From NCBI RefSeq assembly GCF_019649055.1, contig NW_026570408.1, positions 1-64,000 of the forward strand: a DNA stretch of 64,000 nt, written 5' to 3'. The notes below the pieces were generated by a model. The model saw nothing but the letters and a program-made list of their open reading frames with translations, had not been told where the DNA came from and searched no databases. Positions 1 through 13,049 of this stretch are shown piece by piece; the stretch's first letter is position 1; each line of letters starts with the position of its first letter. The position numbers and the translations under genes were made by a program. This DNA is from Paramacrobiotus metropolitanus (Eukaryota > Tardigrada > Eutardigrada > Parachela > Macrobiotidae).

Positions 1-1324
1 GATGCAGACGCACACAATAATCGTATCAAACATTTTCGAATAATTATACGATTACCGTGGCATTAAACGCAAACGCAGTTCAGGATGTCTGGAGTAGAGA
101 GCAAATATAGCGAGTATAGCAAAATATTTATTTCCAAAGTGCATCTAGCATCAAATGCAACAAATGCTTCGCTACGAGTATAGCTGCACTTTGCTGAGCT
201 ACTGGCTAGACATCGTGATCTGCGCTTCAAGGAATCAACACCTGTGCACTTAATTGCACTTCACAAAAACTGTCCCAAGACGGATGCGAGTCAAGTAAGG
301 TCCGGCATACACAGTTACAAACAGTGTTTGTGACTGTTTAGCCGGTTACCCAGTCACAGACACTATTGATTTCAGAACAATTATCATTGTACATCTTACT
401 GGTGGGTTTGTATCCGCATCAGATTATTCTTCATCTGGGATGCTCTGCATGCCGTTTGCCCTAAAGCGAATAATATTTAAATTACACATAAGGTAGTTTT
501 TGTGTGTTTGTCGTTGGCGGGTGAACAAGATCTGCTAATTGCAGACACCAGTGCAGCTTCTACTCTAGTATGTAACTCAGTGAAAAACAGAGACGCTACG
601 TAGTTAAAGTTAAAGTGTAGCCCCCTAAAGCTATACGATTACTTCATTTCAGTTTGTTGATTGGCGTCGCCTTGTAGTCTAGTTGGGGAAATAATTGAAC
701 ATGAGTCCGAGGTTGTGGGTGATTAAAATTAATTACCTGTGATTTTCGCTGAAGAAAACTTAGCAGATAGCGAATCTGTTGAAGTTATTGTTGGTAAGGC
801 AAATGACAATGTACGCTAAAGGTGGCCTTGAAGCTGATTTAAATATAAACGACAATCTATGATCGACGTCACAGAAAACGCTTAGAATATACGGTATGGA
901 TTCGTACGTCTTATACTGTATTAAAAGCGCTCCAGGTTGCCGGTTTAATAGTAAAAATGCGGGCGTCTTTATCTACAATTACCAGTAAGTGAGGACTCAA
1001 ATGCACAGTGACCAGTTGTTTACCATGATTAGTTAAAGTGACCATTTGTTGAATACCCTTGTACAAAAATTCTCGAAGTATGCACAATCGTCTCGTGTAA
1101 TCATAAAACCAACCTTTAAAATTTCTGCTGCTTTAGTCTTTAACATTTTGTGCCCACCGGAAAGGCTTCCACTAAAGAACGTTACCCACGGCTGCTTCTA
1201 AATTAACAGCTCAGTAATAAGAAAGCAAAATTTCTTATCGGAAATTTACTTAATAAGATTAAAATAGTACGCGAGTTTGGCACGGTTTACGCATGCATTC
1301 GTTAAAGCGATGGTCGTGTCATTC
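1..1324. other. intergenic, nothing recognised
   Basis: No reading frame, RNA gene or repeat was recognised. The stretch is moderately AT-rich with stop codons in all frames. Confidence 0.4.
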
Positions 1325-1446
1325 TGGGCTACCGATCACTTCGGCCGAAGGATTTCGGCAGCCTTTCATTTCGGCCGGAATTCAGTTCGGCCACCATTCA
1401 TTTCGGCCCCATTCACATCGGCCACAGGATATTTCGGCCAAAATAT
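1325..1446. repeat. degenerate TTCGGCC-type short tandem repeat
   Basis: The motif TTCGGCC, or close variants (TCGGCC, TTCGGCA), recurs about nine times at irregular 10-18 bp spacing, usually preceded by AT-rich text such as CATT or GGAT. This is a decayed minisatellite-like tract. The open frame running through it (1277-1591) is explained by repetition and I do not call it a gene. Confidence 0.5.
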
Positions 1447-2574
1447 GGTTTACCTAAACCTTTACTCTGCAGTGTGCGACTTCTCGTTGTGGCGAATTCT
1501 GCCGCTCAGACCACGAACACGGTATAAATTCTCGTTAAGGGACTTGGACGATTCCGATAAAGTGTACTTTGTGCGGATGCTGTCGCACTGACGGTAAAAG
1601 CTGCTCCACCCATGCCGACTACTGTATTGCGAGAAGAGGTCATCGGTGTTTGGGTGGAGTCTGTTGCCGTCTTCCGCCTCCACGATAGCACATTCTTCTG
1701 GTACAACAAAGGTCACGAGACTCACGACAAGCGTACACGCAGATACATGTACGGTATGTGTGTAAATCCTTAGAGGCCCGTCAACCTATACAATGCACGG
1801 ATGCTGTCATTACTCAGTTTGCTAAAATTCGTTTTTCCTTCTGCGGTTACCGTAATTATGGGGAAGGCTTCCGACACCACCTTTAACTTCCAAAGTCTCC
1901 ATACGTTCACCACCACCAAGAGCTGCCGACACCAATTTCTAACTACTTTTCTTTTATGGCTTACGCCAACGAGATCTCATTGCACCACCACGGGATCGAA
2001 AACGCACACAAAACTGCTGTCTCCGGACACCACTATTTGCAAATTTGCGAAATTCAGATTATTATAGGCAAGAAAAACAGCACCGTTTTCTCGGTGTCTA
2101 GCACCCTTTTCATCGCCCTTTCACTTACAGTTTTGCTCAGAAAAAGAATTTTGCTGGAAATGTATAGGAGTATTATGTTATATTTATTATGTATAGGGAG
2201 GAATCGTATGACGTATTATGTACGTACTGTACAAGAATGCGCATGTACCCGTTATACGATCATAGACAGGTAACTGTGCAAAAACAATTAATGTAAAGTA
2301 CAGCGCCATATATACAGCTTACCATTGTTAGGACACAAAAGGCGCATACTCCCACCCACAGCATTCCGAACGCATGCGGCGCAGTGCGCTGTACAGATAC
2401 TTATAGTAAAAATGAAATACAGGATCCAGACAAAATGAAGGTAGATGCATACGGCCAGCTCGCGGCTGATTTACATTTACGTTGCCCGGTACATGGCCTC
2501 ATATTCATGTATCTGTGCGCAAACAAATTGTATTTTCAAATTTTTTTTGTCGTAGTCTCGGGATGAGAGATTAG
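1447..2574. other. intergenic, nothing recognised
   Basis: Several short open frames exist on both strands (for example 1956-2273 +), but none has a recognisable domain, splice-linked partner or codon bias. No gene is called. Confidence 0.35.
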
Positions 2575-3250
2575 TTAAGGGATTTGGCCCGGTACATAGC
2601 ATTAAATTCGTGTACATCCACGGGAAATTTCACTGTCGCACACTCCCAAACACTTTTTTCCATTGCTTTATGGTATTTTATGGCCAAATGATTTGTATAC
2701 AGAGGCGTGAAATCCGTTTTTCCGGTTCGGGAGTTATCGCTATTAGAAAATTCCAGAAAGTTTAAATGCATTCAGGTGTACCAAAAGTCTCATTATGAAC
2801 CGATCCCTTTCAAATTTTGTACGTAAATGCACATAACCATGAAGATCGTTCTTACACCGATCCACTGTTCTAGCATGTTTTTCAAATTTTAAAATGAATT
2901 TCAAAAATTTTAAAATTCATTTTAAAATTCGAAAAAAATCGTGGAAGTCTGGATTCGTGTAAGAACGCTCTTCATGGTTATGTGCGTTTGCGTGCAAAAT
3001 TTGAAAGGGATCGGTCCATAATGAGACTTTTGGTACACCTGGATGCATTTAAACTTTTTGGAATTTTCTAATAGCCATAACTCCTGAACCGAATGTTGCG
3101 CGCGAAAACGGATTTCACGCCTCTGTATACAAATCATTTGGCTACATAATGTCAAAAAGCAATTCAAAAAAGTGTTTGGAAGTGCGCGAAAGCGAATATT
3201 CCCGTCAATGTGCACGAATTTAGTGCTATGTACCGGGCCAAATCCCTTAA
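2575..3250. repeat. foldback (long inverted-repeat) element, copy 1
   Basis: Two roughly 310-bp arms are inverted copies of each other around an AT-rich centre near 2880-2930 (runs of TTTTAAAATT type). The outer ends are TTAAGGGATTTGGCCCGG on the left and CCGGGCCAAATCCCTTAA on the right. Each arm carries the same landmarks: a GTACAT/ATGTAC motif, a C(T)CCCAAACAC block, a TATACAGAGGCGTG block and GGTGTACCAAAAGTCTCAT. TTAA at both tips could be a target-site duplication, as for piggyBac-type elements. However, similar sequence continues outside the right TTAA, so the true boundary is uncertain. No transposase frame is present; it is a non-autonomous element. Related copies lie near 13.1-13.5, 36.8-37.5, 40.6-41.0 and 62.5-63.1 kb. 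Confidence 0.75.
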
Positions 3251-3490
3251 GACGACAGCGAAAACGGTTTGCGCGCACAACATTTGATTGAAAAGTTATT
3301 TTAAAATAGAAAGCGGAAAAATCATGAAAACGTTTCGGTGTACCAGAAGTCTGGTTATGATCCGACTGCTTTCAAACTTGGCCTGAAAATGAACATCGGT
3401 ATAAGGATCGTTCTTACACGGAACCACCGTACAGATGTTGTTTTAAAATTTTAAAATGAATTTCAAACTATTTGAAATTTCCAAGTTAAT
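3251..3490. repeat. diverged single arm of the foldback family
   Basis: Directly after copy 1, the text GCGCGCACAACATTTG, then GGTGTACCAGAAGTCTGGTTATGATCCGA, then GATCGTTCTTACACGG and a TTTTAAAATTTTAAAATG tract follow the same order as an arm of the foldback family, with many substitutions. It looks like an older, partial copy. The isolated right tip at 4490-4513 may belong to it, which would leave about 1 kb of other sequence between. Confidence 0.5.
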
Positions 3491-3554
3491 CCATTTAGTA
3501 CAACTCCATTAATTTTAGTGAGCTAAATCCCCACCGCTTTTGCCATGAACCGTT

Positions 3555-4471
3555 TCACGAAACAACACGGCAGCCATTTCCTTCTCGGTGCTTAGCCATC
3601 GACTGCTCCGCCACTACTTTTACGGTTTCAAAAATATAAGCAGAAATGCGCTCATAGCAGCCACTGGATAAGGCATGGCTTCCCAATGTGGACGAAATTA
3701 AAATAACACCGGTTTTTTTGCATCCAAGCAAAAGAGACGTCAAAACAACGGCAACATTAGCACTGGAAAACTTTCTATTGCTTATTGCCGGTGCTGGACA
3801 CAATGGTATTATGAGCGGAATTATTGCAAAGCATTGATTGATTCCAAGTTACTCCCAGCACTTGTTTGGGAATAATTCGACGTTTTCCTTGACATAAAAC
3901 GGTTGATCCCTTATCCAGCTTACATACACAATATGCACGGGCTAAGAGATACTTGATATAACCTTTTGTAACAATTAAAAAATCGCCGTCATCCGGTTCA
4001 GGACGACCAATCTTCCATTGTGAAAATTTTTTAGCCATTATAATTATTTATCATGGTGCTAAGTGTCAGATAATATAAAGATAGACGTAACACATGCTGG
4101 GTAGTGTACTACAAGGTGACTAAGGTTGAAATGAAATTTGTGTGGATTTCTCGGTGTTGAGCTCGTTGACGATGAAAGGTTACATCCAAAGGAAAGCATC
4201 CAGAGCTTTGCCTTTGTCCTTACCGCTGTTGCCGGCGAAATGTAATTATCGCACGCGCTTGCTAATTGACTACATTGTGCGCCTCGGATTTGGTCTGCCA
4301 GTTTCGCTAGAACAGCATAATCACCAAGCGCCGTGTTTAATTCTTGCATATACCTTTAAAGCCTCGACTACATTTTCTTATTTTAGAAAATTTAATTTTA
4401 TCTTGAACAGTTCAAAATTAGCGATTTCTGATAGAGGAAAATTTGCTCTTTCTAGTGAAGTGTTTTCATAA
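3555..4471 (-). pseudogene. unrecognised minus-strand coding-like fragments
   Basis: Read on the minus strand, 4471-4225 contains a broken coding-like stretch with an in-frame stop, and a possible splice donor (GCG|GTAAGG) near 4222. At 4038-3775 a frame begins with ATG (MAKKFSQWKIGRPEPDDGDF) and runs 87 codons. A third frame lies at 3803-3555. I do not recognise any of them. Because they lie between an old foldback arm (3251-3490) and an isolated foldback tip (4490-4513), they may be captured or transposon-borne sequence. A live spliced gene cannot be excluded, but no coherent exon chain was found. Confidence 0.2.
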
Positions 4472-4489
4472 AATGACGAGAAATATGCA

Positions 4490-4513
4490 CATGTACCGGG
4501 CCAAATCCCTTAA
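4490..4513. repeat. isolated right tip of the foldback family
   Basis: The text ATGTACCGGGCCAAATCCCTTAA matches the right tip of foldback copy 1 almost exactly, with no adjoining arm. It is a solo terminal fragment. Confidence 0.6.
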
Positions 4514-6684
4514 TCGTTTACAACCGTCACCGGTCGCCAGGCGGTGGATTTATGGAATTAAGTCAACTAACGATATCTGTAGATACCATAATGTTGACGG
4601 TTTTTGTCTGGTTCTTTGATTCTTCCTGGCCCATAATTTTTAGTTTTATGCTGGTGAATTCGAAGATTGCGCAATTTCGACAGCTAGTATTAGCATGAGC
4701 TGTGACTGTAATGCAGTACTTAACTCGGCTTGAAAGCCTTGAATATCAATAATAATTATATGATGGTACAAGGCAAGCTGCCGTTCATGTTCAAAGATCG
4801 CAAATTGTCATTAATATTTTCCACTTTCTTAAAAGACACATTTTTAGGTACGGTGTTGATAATTATAACAACAAAATCGCGCTTACAGATAACGTCGTTG
4901 CTTCATCCATATTGCACGAGCACTACTTGATTAATTTTATTACTTGCGAAAATCTTTACGTACATATATGCTGTATTATCGACGTAGTTATCGCTAATAG
5001 TAATAATTATGGAAACTAGTGAAAATCTCTGAGAAGTTGCCAACATTCTGACGGCGGTTGTGTCGTACGCTGCGGTAGTCCCAACAGCGACCGCCAGAAC
5101 TGGCGATTTCCTGATATGGGGAAATCCTGTGATTCAGGATTTGTAACAGCATTCAAAATAAGGTAAATAACATACAATTTCAAAAATGTATTAATGATTC
5201 GCAGCAATAATTAATGTCAACTGTCAAGAATCAACCTATTTACGGTAATTTACCGAATGAAGTAAAAATATTAGGTAGTCATTTCTCTTATTAGTACAAC
5301 TGTACAGTAGCACAGTAGTACTTAACAAAAATAATAATATATTATATTATTTAAAAATTAACAATTGAATGAAGGATTCAGACTACAACTGCGTACTTTG
5401 TAGAGTTTAAAACCTAGTACTGTACTTCTACCGTTCTATACGAATGTACTCATTATACGAGTTCAACTATGGCGACTTATCGAACGTTAACCGTACGATA
5501 CCGCAACAACCCATGAGTAAGCACGAATGATGCATAGAAAAAACATCCAATAACGCGATAACGAAGCAACCGTTGCAGCTGCGATATTTGAGCGCCCCAA
5601 CTTACGGTAAATTATACGTATCATACGGTATGGGGAGCACTGTATAAGGAACGCGAAACGAAAATTAGCAAATTTCACTACAGTACTTAATTAATTTGTA
5701 TGGCAGGTGAACAACGTTTTGCACTTTACTATGCGATATTACAGTAGCCAAAATATCCACATGACATATTCATGCAAATTAGCACTGAAATTAATCAATT
5801 TGTCAAATTAGATTGATTTCAGACTTAATTGTTGCCCAAATAAAGAAGTCGCTCTGCTTTTGAGTTAATTAACGAAGATTCATAATAATGGCAGAGAGGT
5901 TGTTTTTAATAATAATTCAGATATTCCATAGATGAAACTGTGTACGCGACCTAAAACAGCTGCAGACTGCATGGATAAGTCAACGATGCCGAATCGTAAA
6001 TCTAGTCGAGACTAGGTTTACGATACGGCAGACTTATGCAACGTTGCCTTAAAGTGGGCATGTGTTGACGGTTCCGTGCATCCAATCCATGAGCGCAGCC
6101 TTACCTCGCAATGGCACATGCAGATAACTCACACATGTCGAACCGTTCGACATGACGATGAATTTGTGTTTTGAATTTGTGTATTGTAATTTACGAAAGC
6201 CGTAGTTGTATTGTACGTGTTGTATTCAAAGCGGGCATTGCTCATTCAGTTGCTGCCAGAAGACTTTGTTTTGATTTTTTTTTGTTTACCGTCCTTTATA
6301 CAGCGCTGTTTAGCTTTTACACTTTGACTTGCAGCGCTCATCAGTCTAATCGCTCTAACGATAAGGACAACTTCTGCCTTCTGGATCTTCTGTCAATCTG
6401 AAAACTTCCCATTGTACCTACAACAGAGTAGACTTTCAGTTTTTGTGGAGTACTTACAGCTTACTTATTAAGACTTGACACTTGAGAGAATTCTACGAGA
6501 GTTGACGAATCACGAATCCTGTGACGATGTTTTCATAACGTTTATAATTTTATTTTTTGTGAACCGTCGACTGTGGATGTGGTGGTGGCGTCCTTGGTGT
6601 GTCTGGCGTTCTTTCCATCTCTTTCCTCTGCCAGACATCTCCGGCCCAGGGATTCGTAACCCTGCTGGATGTGAGGAGAACAGT
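4514..6684. other. long intergenic region with one hairpin
   Basis: No gene is recognised across about 2.2 kb of AT-rich sequence. An imperfect inverted repeat lies at 5987-6030: TGCCGAATCGTAAA pairs with TTTACGATACGGCA, with a short loop, and weaker pairing extends outward. The 6475-6684 part is open in the frame of the next gene and probably holds its promoter or 5' leader. Confidence 0.35.
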
Positions 6685-9600
6685 ATGTCGGCCATCCACA
6701 GCAGCAGTATGCGGGCCTTTGCGGATGCGGATCGCCGCGGGAAGTTTGTCGCGCGGACGGCAGGGCCGCCGACGCAGATCACGCGCAAAGCCCGCTGGTA
6801 CTTTGGTGGTCTGGCTAGCACCATGGCCGTATCCATCACGCATCCCCTCGATCTGCTCAAGGTACCGTGCGGTTGATTGTCATCCCTCTTTTTCAAGCTA
6901 AAAGATAAATCGTTAATCTTTTTCTTTCTCTTATTAAAAAAACGCTCATCACTGTTTTTAGTGCAGATTACATATGCCGTGCGAATTTCCCTTGTTGTAA
7001 TTTATCCAGTAAGAATGTAAGATTGCAAGAATATGATGCTGATTATCGTTTTTTATGTTTTTTTCAAAGATTTTTAGATTCCTCTGCGTTTTTTAGGCAT
7101 AAAAAATTAAGCGAGTCGTCGTGTTCTTTTATGTTGGAAAAAACGAATTATCGGTTTATGCTCGTATTTTTGCTGTATTTCGTGCTAGTTCTTTGACAAT
7201 CTTTTTTCTCAAAATATCATGCATCCTTTGCTGAATTCCTTAACAATTTTTCAGGGCTGTTATTATTGTCGCCCATGTTTTGCTGTTTTCTTGCACGTCC
7301 TACTATTTTTGCCACAATTGTTTCTCGCAAAATAATCATTTGCTAATTTCATTTGGAATTTTTATTTATTATTAAAATATGATCGATTAGTGTTATTATC
7401 TGCGTTATTTTTGTTGCATTTCTTGTTGCTGTGTTTTGCTTTGTTGCTGTTTTCTTGGCAGGATTTTATGGAATCTTCAATGGGTTATTTAATTGTAATC
7501 TTCAATGGGTTACCGTATTTAATTGTGATTTTTTCATGGTGTTATTTAATTGTAAGTTTTCAATGGGTTTTAATTGTTTAGTTGAAATACTAACCCGATT
7601 GCATTTGAGTACGCTGGCTCAGTTTCCTTTGGTTTTCTGCAGGTGTACCTGCAAACCCAGGAGCAGGGCCGTCTGAAGATGATCCCCAGCGCGGTGCACA
7701 TTGTCAAGACCCAGGGCGTGCTGGCGCTGTACAACGGGATCAGCGCCTCCGTGCTGCGCCAGGTAACGAACTATTATTGCATGGCCCCTCCATCCCAACG
7801 GCCAAAAAATGCGCAGTGCTGTTGTTTGTTGCCTGGGTAGTTGACGCACACCACGGCACGTTTCGGGATGTACGAGATGATGAAACCGGCCGATCCCCAC
7901 CGCCCGCACTCCTTCCCCTACAAAGTCCTGACGGCCGGCGTCAGCGGGGCCTTTGGGGGCTTTGTGGGGGCGCCGGCGGACCTGGTGAATGTGCGCATGC
8001 AGAATGATGTCAAACTGCCGCTGGAAGAGCGGCGCAACTACAAAAACGGTCTCGACGGGTGAGTAGGACGATACGAAAATTTAACGTGCATGCGTAATGT
8101 CTACTATCGTGAGCGACACTCGCTAGTATAGATATGATGTGATTGAAACGTAGTAGAGAGGTTTTATCGTGGTATAATATCTGTATCAATGCAGATGCTG
8201 TATGTACTCAATTACTGTCAGCAGAGTCATTAAGAACCGTAAATCTTGATATCTTTTTTTGACTACTTATTTTAGTTAAGGAATTCATGTACCCTTGCTT
8301 ATTTTTGTATTTTTGTTACCGTTGTGTCGTGATTTTTAATGATTCTACGGCTTTATCCGCACGATAGTACGTTGCTTCTAATGTTTTTAAATCTGCGGAA
8401 TATTTTAGTTTGCGCTTTTAATTAGCCGTGTGCTGTACTACAGTATTAATTGAATAAATGGTAATTGAATATGCCTTTTCCATTCCTAGCTTTTTGTAGT
8501 ATTTTTCCTTGAAACTGAAGACTACTTTCCGATTTGCTTTCTTATTATTAACATCCGGTTTATTATGTATTTATCCGAACACTACTAAAGTTTAAGACTC
8601 AGCGCAGATTCCCTTGCCACTGACGTTCTTATAATACGCTGGTGTAGCGCTTGTTTACGCCGTATGGGTTGTTTATCCAGATTGATCCGGGTGTGCCGGG
8701 AAGAGGGCTTCCTGCGGCTGTGGCGCGGCTCCTCCATGGTGATGGTGCGGGCCGTCTTCATCACCATCGGCCAGTTGTCCTTCTACGACCAGGTCAAACA
8801 GATGCTGCTGCATCTGGGATTCGCCGATTCCGTGCCAACGCATCTGCTCAGCAGTTCCGTTGCGGTAAGTACGAACGATCCGGGAGACGACACTACATGC
8901 ACTTCCGGTGCTCCTTGTGTTCTTACATTCACGCGGTTTCAGTTATGGTTGAATCAGTTGTCGGTGTTTTTAGGCAATGGCCAGTACGACGGTGTCCGCG
9001 CCGTTCGATGTGGTGAAAACACGGATGCAGAATAACTGCGACCGTTATCGGGTACGCGTAAAACGAATAATGTTTGCCGCGTGTTTTCACTGTGTGTTGT
9101 TACGGATTTAATGCAGAGTTTGTATTGTGATGTAGTTTATGAAGTGCACTAGTAGATTCGGTTGATTGTTCATACCTGTTGCCATTTTTTCCAGAATCTC
9201 CGGCATTGTTTCAGTGAAACAGCCCGCACAGGCGGTGTACGAGCATTCTTTCAGGTATAAAGTGCTGTTCATATGAAGTGCCAGTTGTTTAATGATTTTC
9301 TTTATAAGGAAGTGTAAGGCGCTGGTTGTAACAGAATTTTAGCATTTTGATAACTCGTAACAGTGATAAAAATTTTACGCTTAGTAAAAGCTTAGTAAAA
9401 GCAAATGAATACTGACAATAAAATAAAGATGAACAGCCCAGTAATAAATAAAAATAATTCAATGGGGTTTGTTTGATTGATGATTTTTCCGTTTATTTCC
9501 TTTAATATTTATATTATTTAAACACTAACGTATTCTCCATAGGGTAGTTTTTTGTGTAATTTGTAGGGATACTTGCCGGCATTCATTCGCATCGGACCGC

Positions 9601-9692
9601 AGACGATCCTGATGTTTCTCCTGTATGAACAACTGCGCCTCCACTTCGGCATCCACATCCCGATACGCACGGACACGGAAGCAGCGGCCTGA
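6685..9692 (+). CDS. SLC25A10: mitochondrial dicarboxylate carrier (SLC25A10-like), 7 exons
   Basis: Exons 6685-6861, 7643-7762, 7841-8058, 8681-8864, 8974-9051, 9195-9254 and 9567-9692 join in frame through GT-AG introns to 320 codons plus stop. The product is a six-helix inner-membrane carrier. Its three repeats carry the signatures HPLDLLK (residues 53-59), PADLVNVRMQND and PFDVVKTRMQNN, in the order and wording typical of the dicarboxylate carrier, which exchanges malate or succinate for phosphate or sulfate. RWYFGGLAS, REEGFLRLWRG and GYLPAFIRIGPQT are further family blocks. The N-terminus is about 30 residues longer than in vertebrate homologues. I chose the ATG at 6685, but the frame is open upstream to 6475, so an earlier start or exon is possible. 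Intron 1 (about 780 bp) is T-rich and featureless. Function is by family; substrate preference is inferred. Confidence 0.93.
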
Positions 9693-10989
9693 GCTGCATC
9701 GTATATGCTGTCAACGGCATGACGTGAATATCGTTCTCCTGGATCTGTCGTTAAGGAATTGAGGTTGTGACAGCGCAGTCTTGTGATATACATGGCCGAC
9801 GGTTGTGCATACATTATTGCCGACACTTTTTTGCTTTTATAATTCTGGCATTTTTTGAATAGTTTATTGGCTTGATTGTTGTTGAACCGGTTCAGGGAAG
9901 AAATGGTAAGATTTTTCGATATTTATTGCACATTTTTGCTGTTTGTTTTATGGAAAATTATAAGTGAACATCGGTGTATAAATAGGTATGCGTTTTATGT
10001 GAACGTTAGCGGATTAAGTTATGCAAATGATGAAGTAAAGCGAAATCTTACGCTGATAATTCACGGTACACATGTATCACTGCAGCCGTACAGCGTATAA
10101 ACTATTTTATTGCCGAATTCTTCTTTATAACATTTTAAGGTGAATATTCGAAGGCATTTTATAACGTGTACCGTATTTGGAAGAGAACGTAAATATACTA
10201 TAATATAGTAAATAATTTTGGAAAATTATAATTAATTTGGGAAAAACTAATATTAATAATAAGTAATATCGATTTATATTTTTAGCTGGCTGAAAATTAC
10301 CGACCGACTGTGTAACAAAGCGATTTCGATACAATGTAATGGAGAAACTCGGTGAATTATGAATTTTTGTGAAGGCGTGTGAATGATGAATATTTCTAAT
10401 CAATGATGGTTAACCTTATTTGGAGCACAGACAATTTTATCGTTATCAACATTGTCGATCCAACAATGGAATTGGCCCGCTTTGCCGGTACAAATTACAA
10501 CTGAGCAGATACACCAATGTAATCGCCCGATGCGACGACACATGTTTCTCGTCTGCCACACACTTCACACTGGTCAAAGGTATCAGCAGTTCACCGCAAT
10601 TTTTCCCTAAATGATTCACGTGACATCACTTTTTCCCTTCCCACATTCTGTGCGCTTAAAAAAGAAGTAAAAGATCCCTTAGATCCGATGCGAATAGAGA
10701 AATCCGACTTCCGGCGCGAATCATACAGTCCCTGTTTCCGGTCGTGACGTCACCCATGCAAATCCTTTCCAGCTGATTTTCTCGCTTCACTCAGAAATCC
10801 AAATCTGACGTTTTCTAGCCATCGCTGGCTGGAAACTTGATCTGTACGTTGTTGTATTAAACAATACTGTATTGTGTTATTCCTTTACGTCGACTAGATG
10901 ATGAACCAGTTGATAATGCGATTGTAGCAGCCTCGGAACGGCGGACGAGCAGCGTGCAGTGGAAGGCATTCTCAGCATTCCGACTGAAA
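9693..10989. other. intergenic between carrier and haem transporter
   Basis: No gene is recognised. The sequence is AT-rich up to about 10400 and more balanced afterwards. The last few hundred bases probably hold the promoter and leader of the next gene, though no clear TATA box was seen. Confidence 0.35.
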
Positions 10990-12435
10990 ATGGTGAAAGT
11001 CGTGGTGGTGCCTGGCAGAAAAGCCATGATCCTGCGCATGGCTGCTGCTGCTCTCGGAATCAGCGCCGGCCTGATGGTAGCCTTGTATTTTATTGGAAAG
11101 AAAAACTGGAATATTGTGTTCTGGGGTTTCTTCTCGGGTACGTACTCTAACATTTCGCAGTAAACTCAGAAAAACTTTGTAATGTCTAGTCAGTTTTGAG
11201 CTTGACTGCAATGCACCCTGTATGGTAATTCCGGGACGCTGTGTCAGAAAACCGAGATTTGATGGCATGCGCCTGGTAATCTTTTTAAAGAAATTTTTCA
11301 AAGTTTTACACTGCACGTACTTACTTTTCAGTTTTGCCTTTTCTGGTTTCTACCATTTGTGTTTTTCTTGCTTGCAGCTCTCTGGGCAGTGGCTGCTCTC
11401 TTACTGCACATCTTCTACAAGCGAGGCAAACTGGCCATGTACTCCAGTAAGCTGACGTCGGTGATATACACGGGAATCGTGGGACAAGTGATCGGAGTGA
11501 TCGCGTTCATCGTCTACATTGTTCTGGGTGCTGTCCATGGCGATAGTAAGTCAAGTGCTGTTTTTCACACTGCTTTACGGTGTACAGAGCTTTCTTGAAT
11601 TTAACTTTCAATGCAGCGTATCATTAAGTTTAAAGATAAACAGCGATGTAAATAATTTAATTGGCGCAGTATATTTATTTTATACGATATAATTAGCGTT
11701 CTTTCTAATTTGCAAAAATACTACAACAGCCACATTTTTTCAGAAAAACATACTTTGTATAAATAAAAAATGTTGCTTTTGCTTTTAAAAATTTCGGCAT
11801 TCATCAACACCGCTAAACAATTTTTGAATGTAAATTCAAGCTGACTCAAAGACTGATAAAATTACTGTTGACCATTATGCCAATACAGTACTCTAGAATT
11901 TAATGTTTAGTTTTTAGGATTAAATTGCCAGTTTTCCTCTCGTATTAAACTGTGGATTGTCGCAATTAGTAATTTCCAAATAGCATTACAGCAAATGTCA
12001 ATGGAAATTGAATATTGGTGTTATGCTGCAGTGGCAAATTGTTGTAGTCGTCGTTGTTGCACCGCCTAAATTATCATTGGCTCCTGATTTCTTTTGTCTT
12101 TATTTTTTTTTAATCTGGGATTTCTCCGGTGCATTATCGATCATTTGGCTGTACTTCGTGCGCCTTGCAGCTCGAGTGTTGTCCACATGGCGGCCGGTCG
12201 TTACTAACCAATGTGTCTTGTCCCTGCAGATCTGAGTAACATGGAGACGACGGAGTTCGTGGCCAGCGTGTGGGGCTTCATGACGTGGAAGTGGGCGTTC
12301 GTGCTGTGGTGGTACGGTCGGCAGTATCGGCATATTGTCCTGGAGGAGGCGCTGATCCCGGTGGAGGACGACACGACCATCGTCGTGGAGGCCGACACCA
12401 ACACCGTCATCAAAGCCCCCGAGGTGGTCGCCTGA
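10990..12435 (+). CDS. SLC48A1: haem transporter HRG1 family (SLC48A1), 3 exons
   Basis: Exons 10990-11137, 11378-11545 and 12230-12435 join in frame to 173 residues. Four transmembrane segments are visible at roughly residues 14-35, 41-63, 75-102 and 115-135. The diagnostic stretch is SVWGFMTWKWAFVLWWYGRQYR (about 118-139), which parallels the SVW-F-KWAF-YRYR end of HRG1 proteins. A histidine in helix 2 (H60, in ALLLHIFY) sits where the family has a conserved haem-coordinating His. HRG1 proteins move haem across endolysosomal or plasma membranes. The acidic C-terminal tail after residue 140 (IVLEEALIPVEDD...) is longer than in vertebrate homologues. Intron 2 is about 680 bp. Identification rests on recalled family pattern, not a search. 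Confidence 0.8.
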
Positions 12436-13049
12436 CCGCTGGCTGCCACCCTTTCCCTGTGTCTGTGATTTCTTCAACATAACGTACACTCTGCCGTCCG
12501 TTTCAGGACGCTTTCGGATTGAAATGCTTTATTCCTTTTTTACTGATCAATGTTTGTTGCGTATTGTAGTGTGATAACTCGGTGAAAAAAGGACTCTGTG
12601 TGAGTGTTTGTAATTAAAGAATTTTGTCGGATTATCATGGTGGGAAGTTTAGTTGTGGTGCCCTTACTGTTATATTTATATCTTTTTGCGTTTATTTTAC
12701 TGTAATGTGCAGTGATACAGACACGTATTTTAGCAAGTTGCAGCTTTCGAATATACCGCGAAGCTGAGTACTGCTCTGTAGTCTGTACTGCAACAGATGT
12801 TGTAATTATTGCCGTCTTGACTCTGCATCTATTATCGTCGGCAAACCACCATAACGACTGAACCATTGAAATTAAATTTTGATTTTGGCCCGCAGTGACC
12901 AGTGGTCACCTTGGTGAACACCAAAAGAAGGCTAAAAGTACTGGAAAGAGATAACTCATGGTCCCCTTATGTACTGTACGGTCTCTTCTCGTGCCAACTG
13001 GGACAATATTTTTCCTTTGAACGTGTTTTGTGAGCGATGCTCGCCTCTG
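12436..13049. other. 3' region of the haem transporter, no other gene
   Basis: Probably 3' untranslated and intergenic sequence. An AATAAA lies at 13061, but it is over 600 bp from the stop codon and its use is uncertain. No coding sequence recognised. Confidence 0.35.

Noticed and set aside
12100-12489. 129-codon minus-strand frame
   Set aside because: Shadow of HRG1 exon 3, which has conserved family residues on the plus strand.
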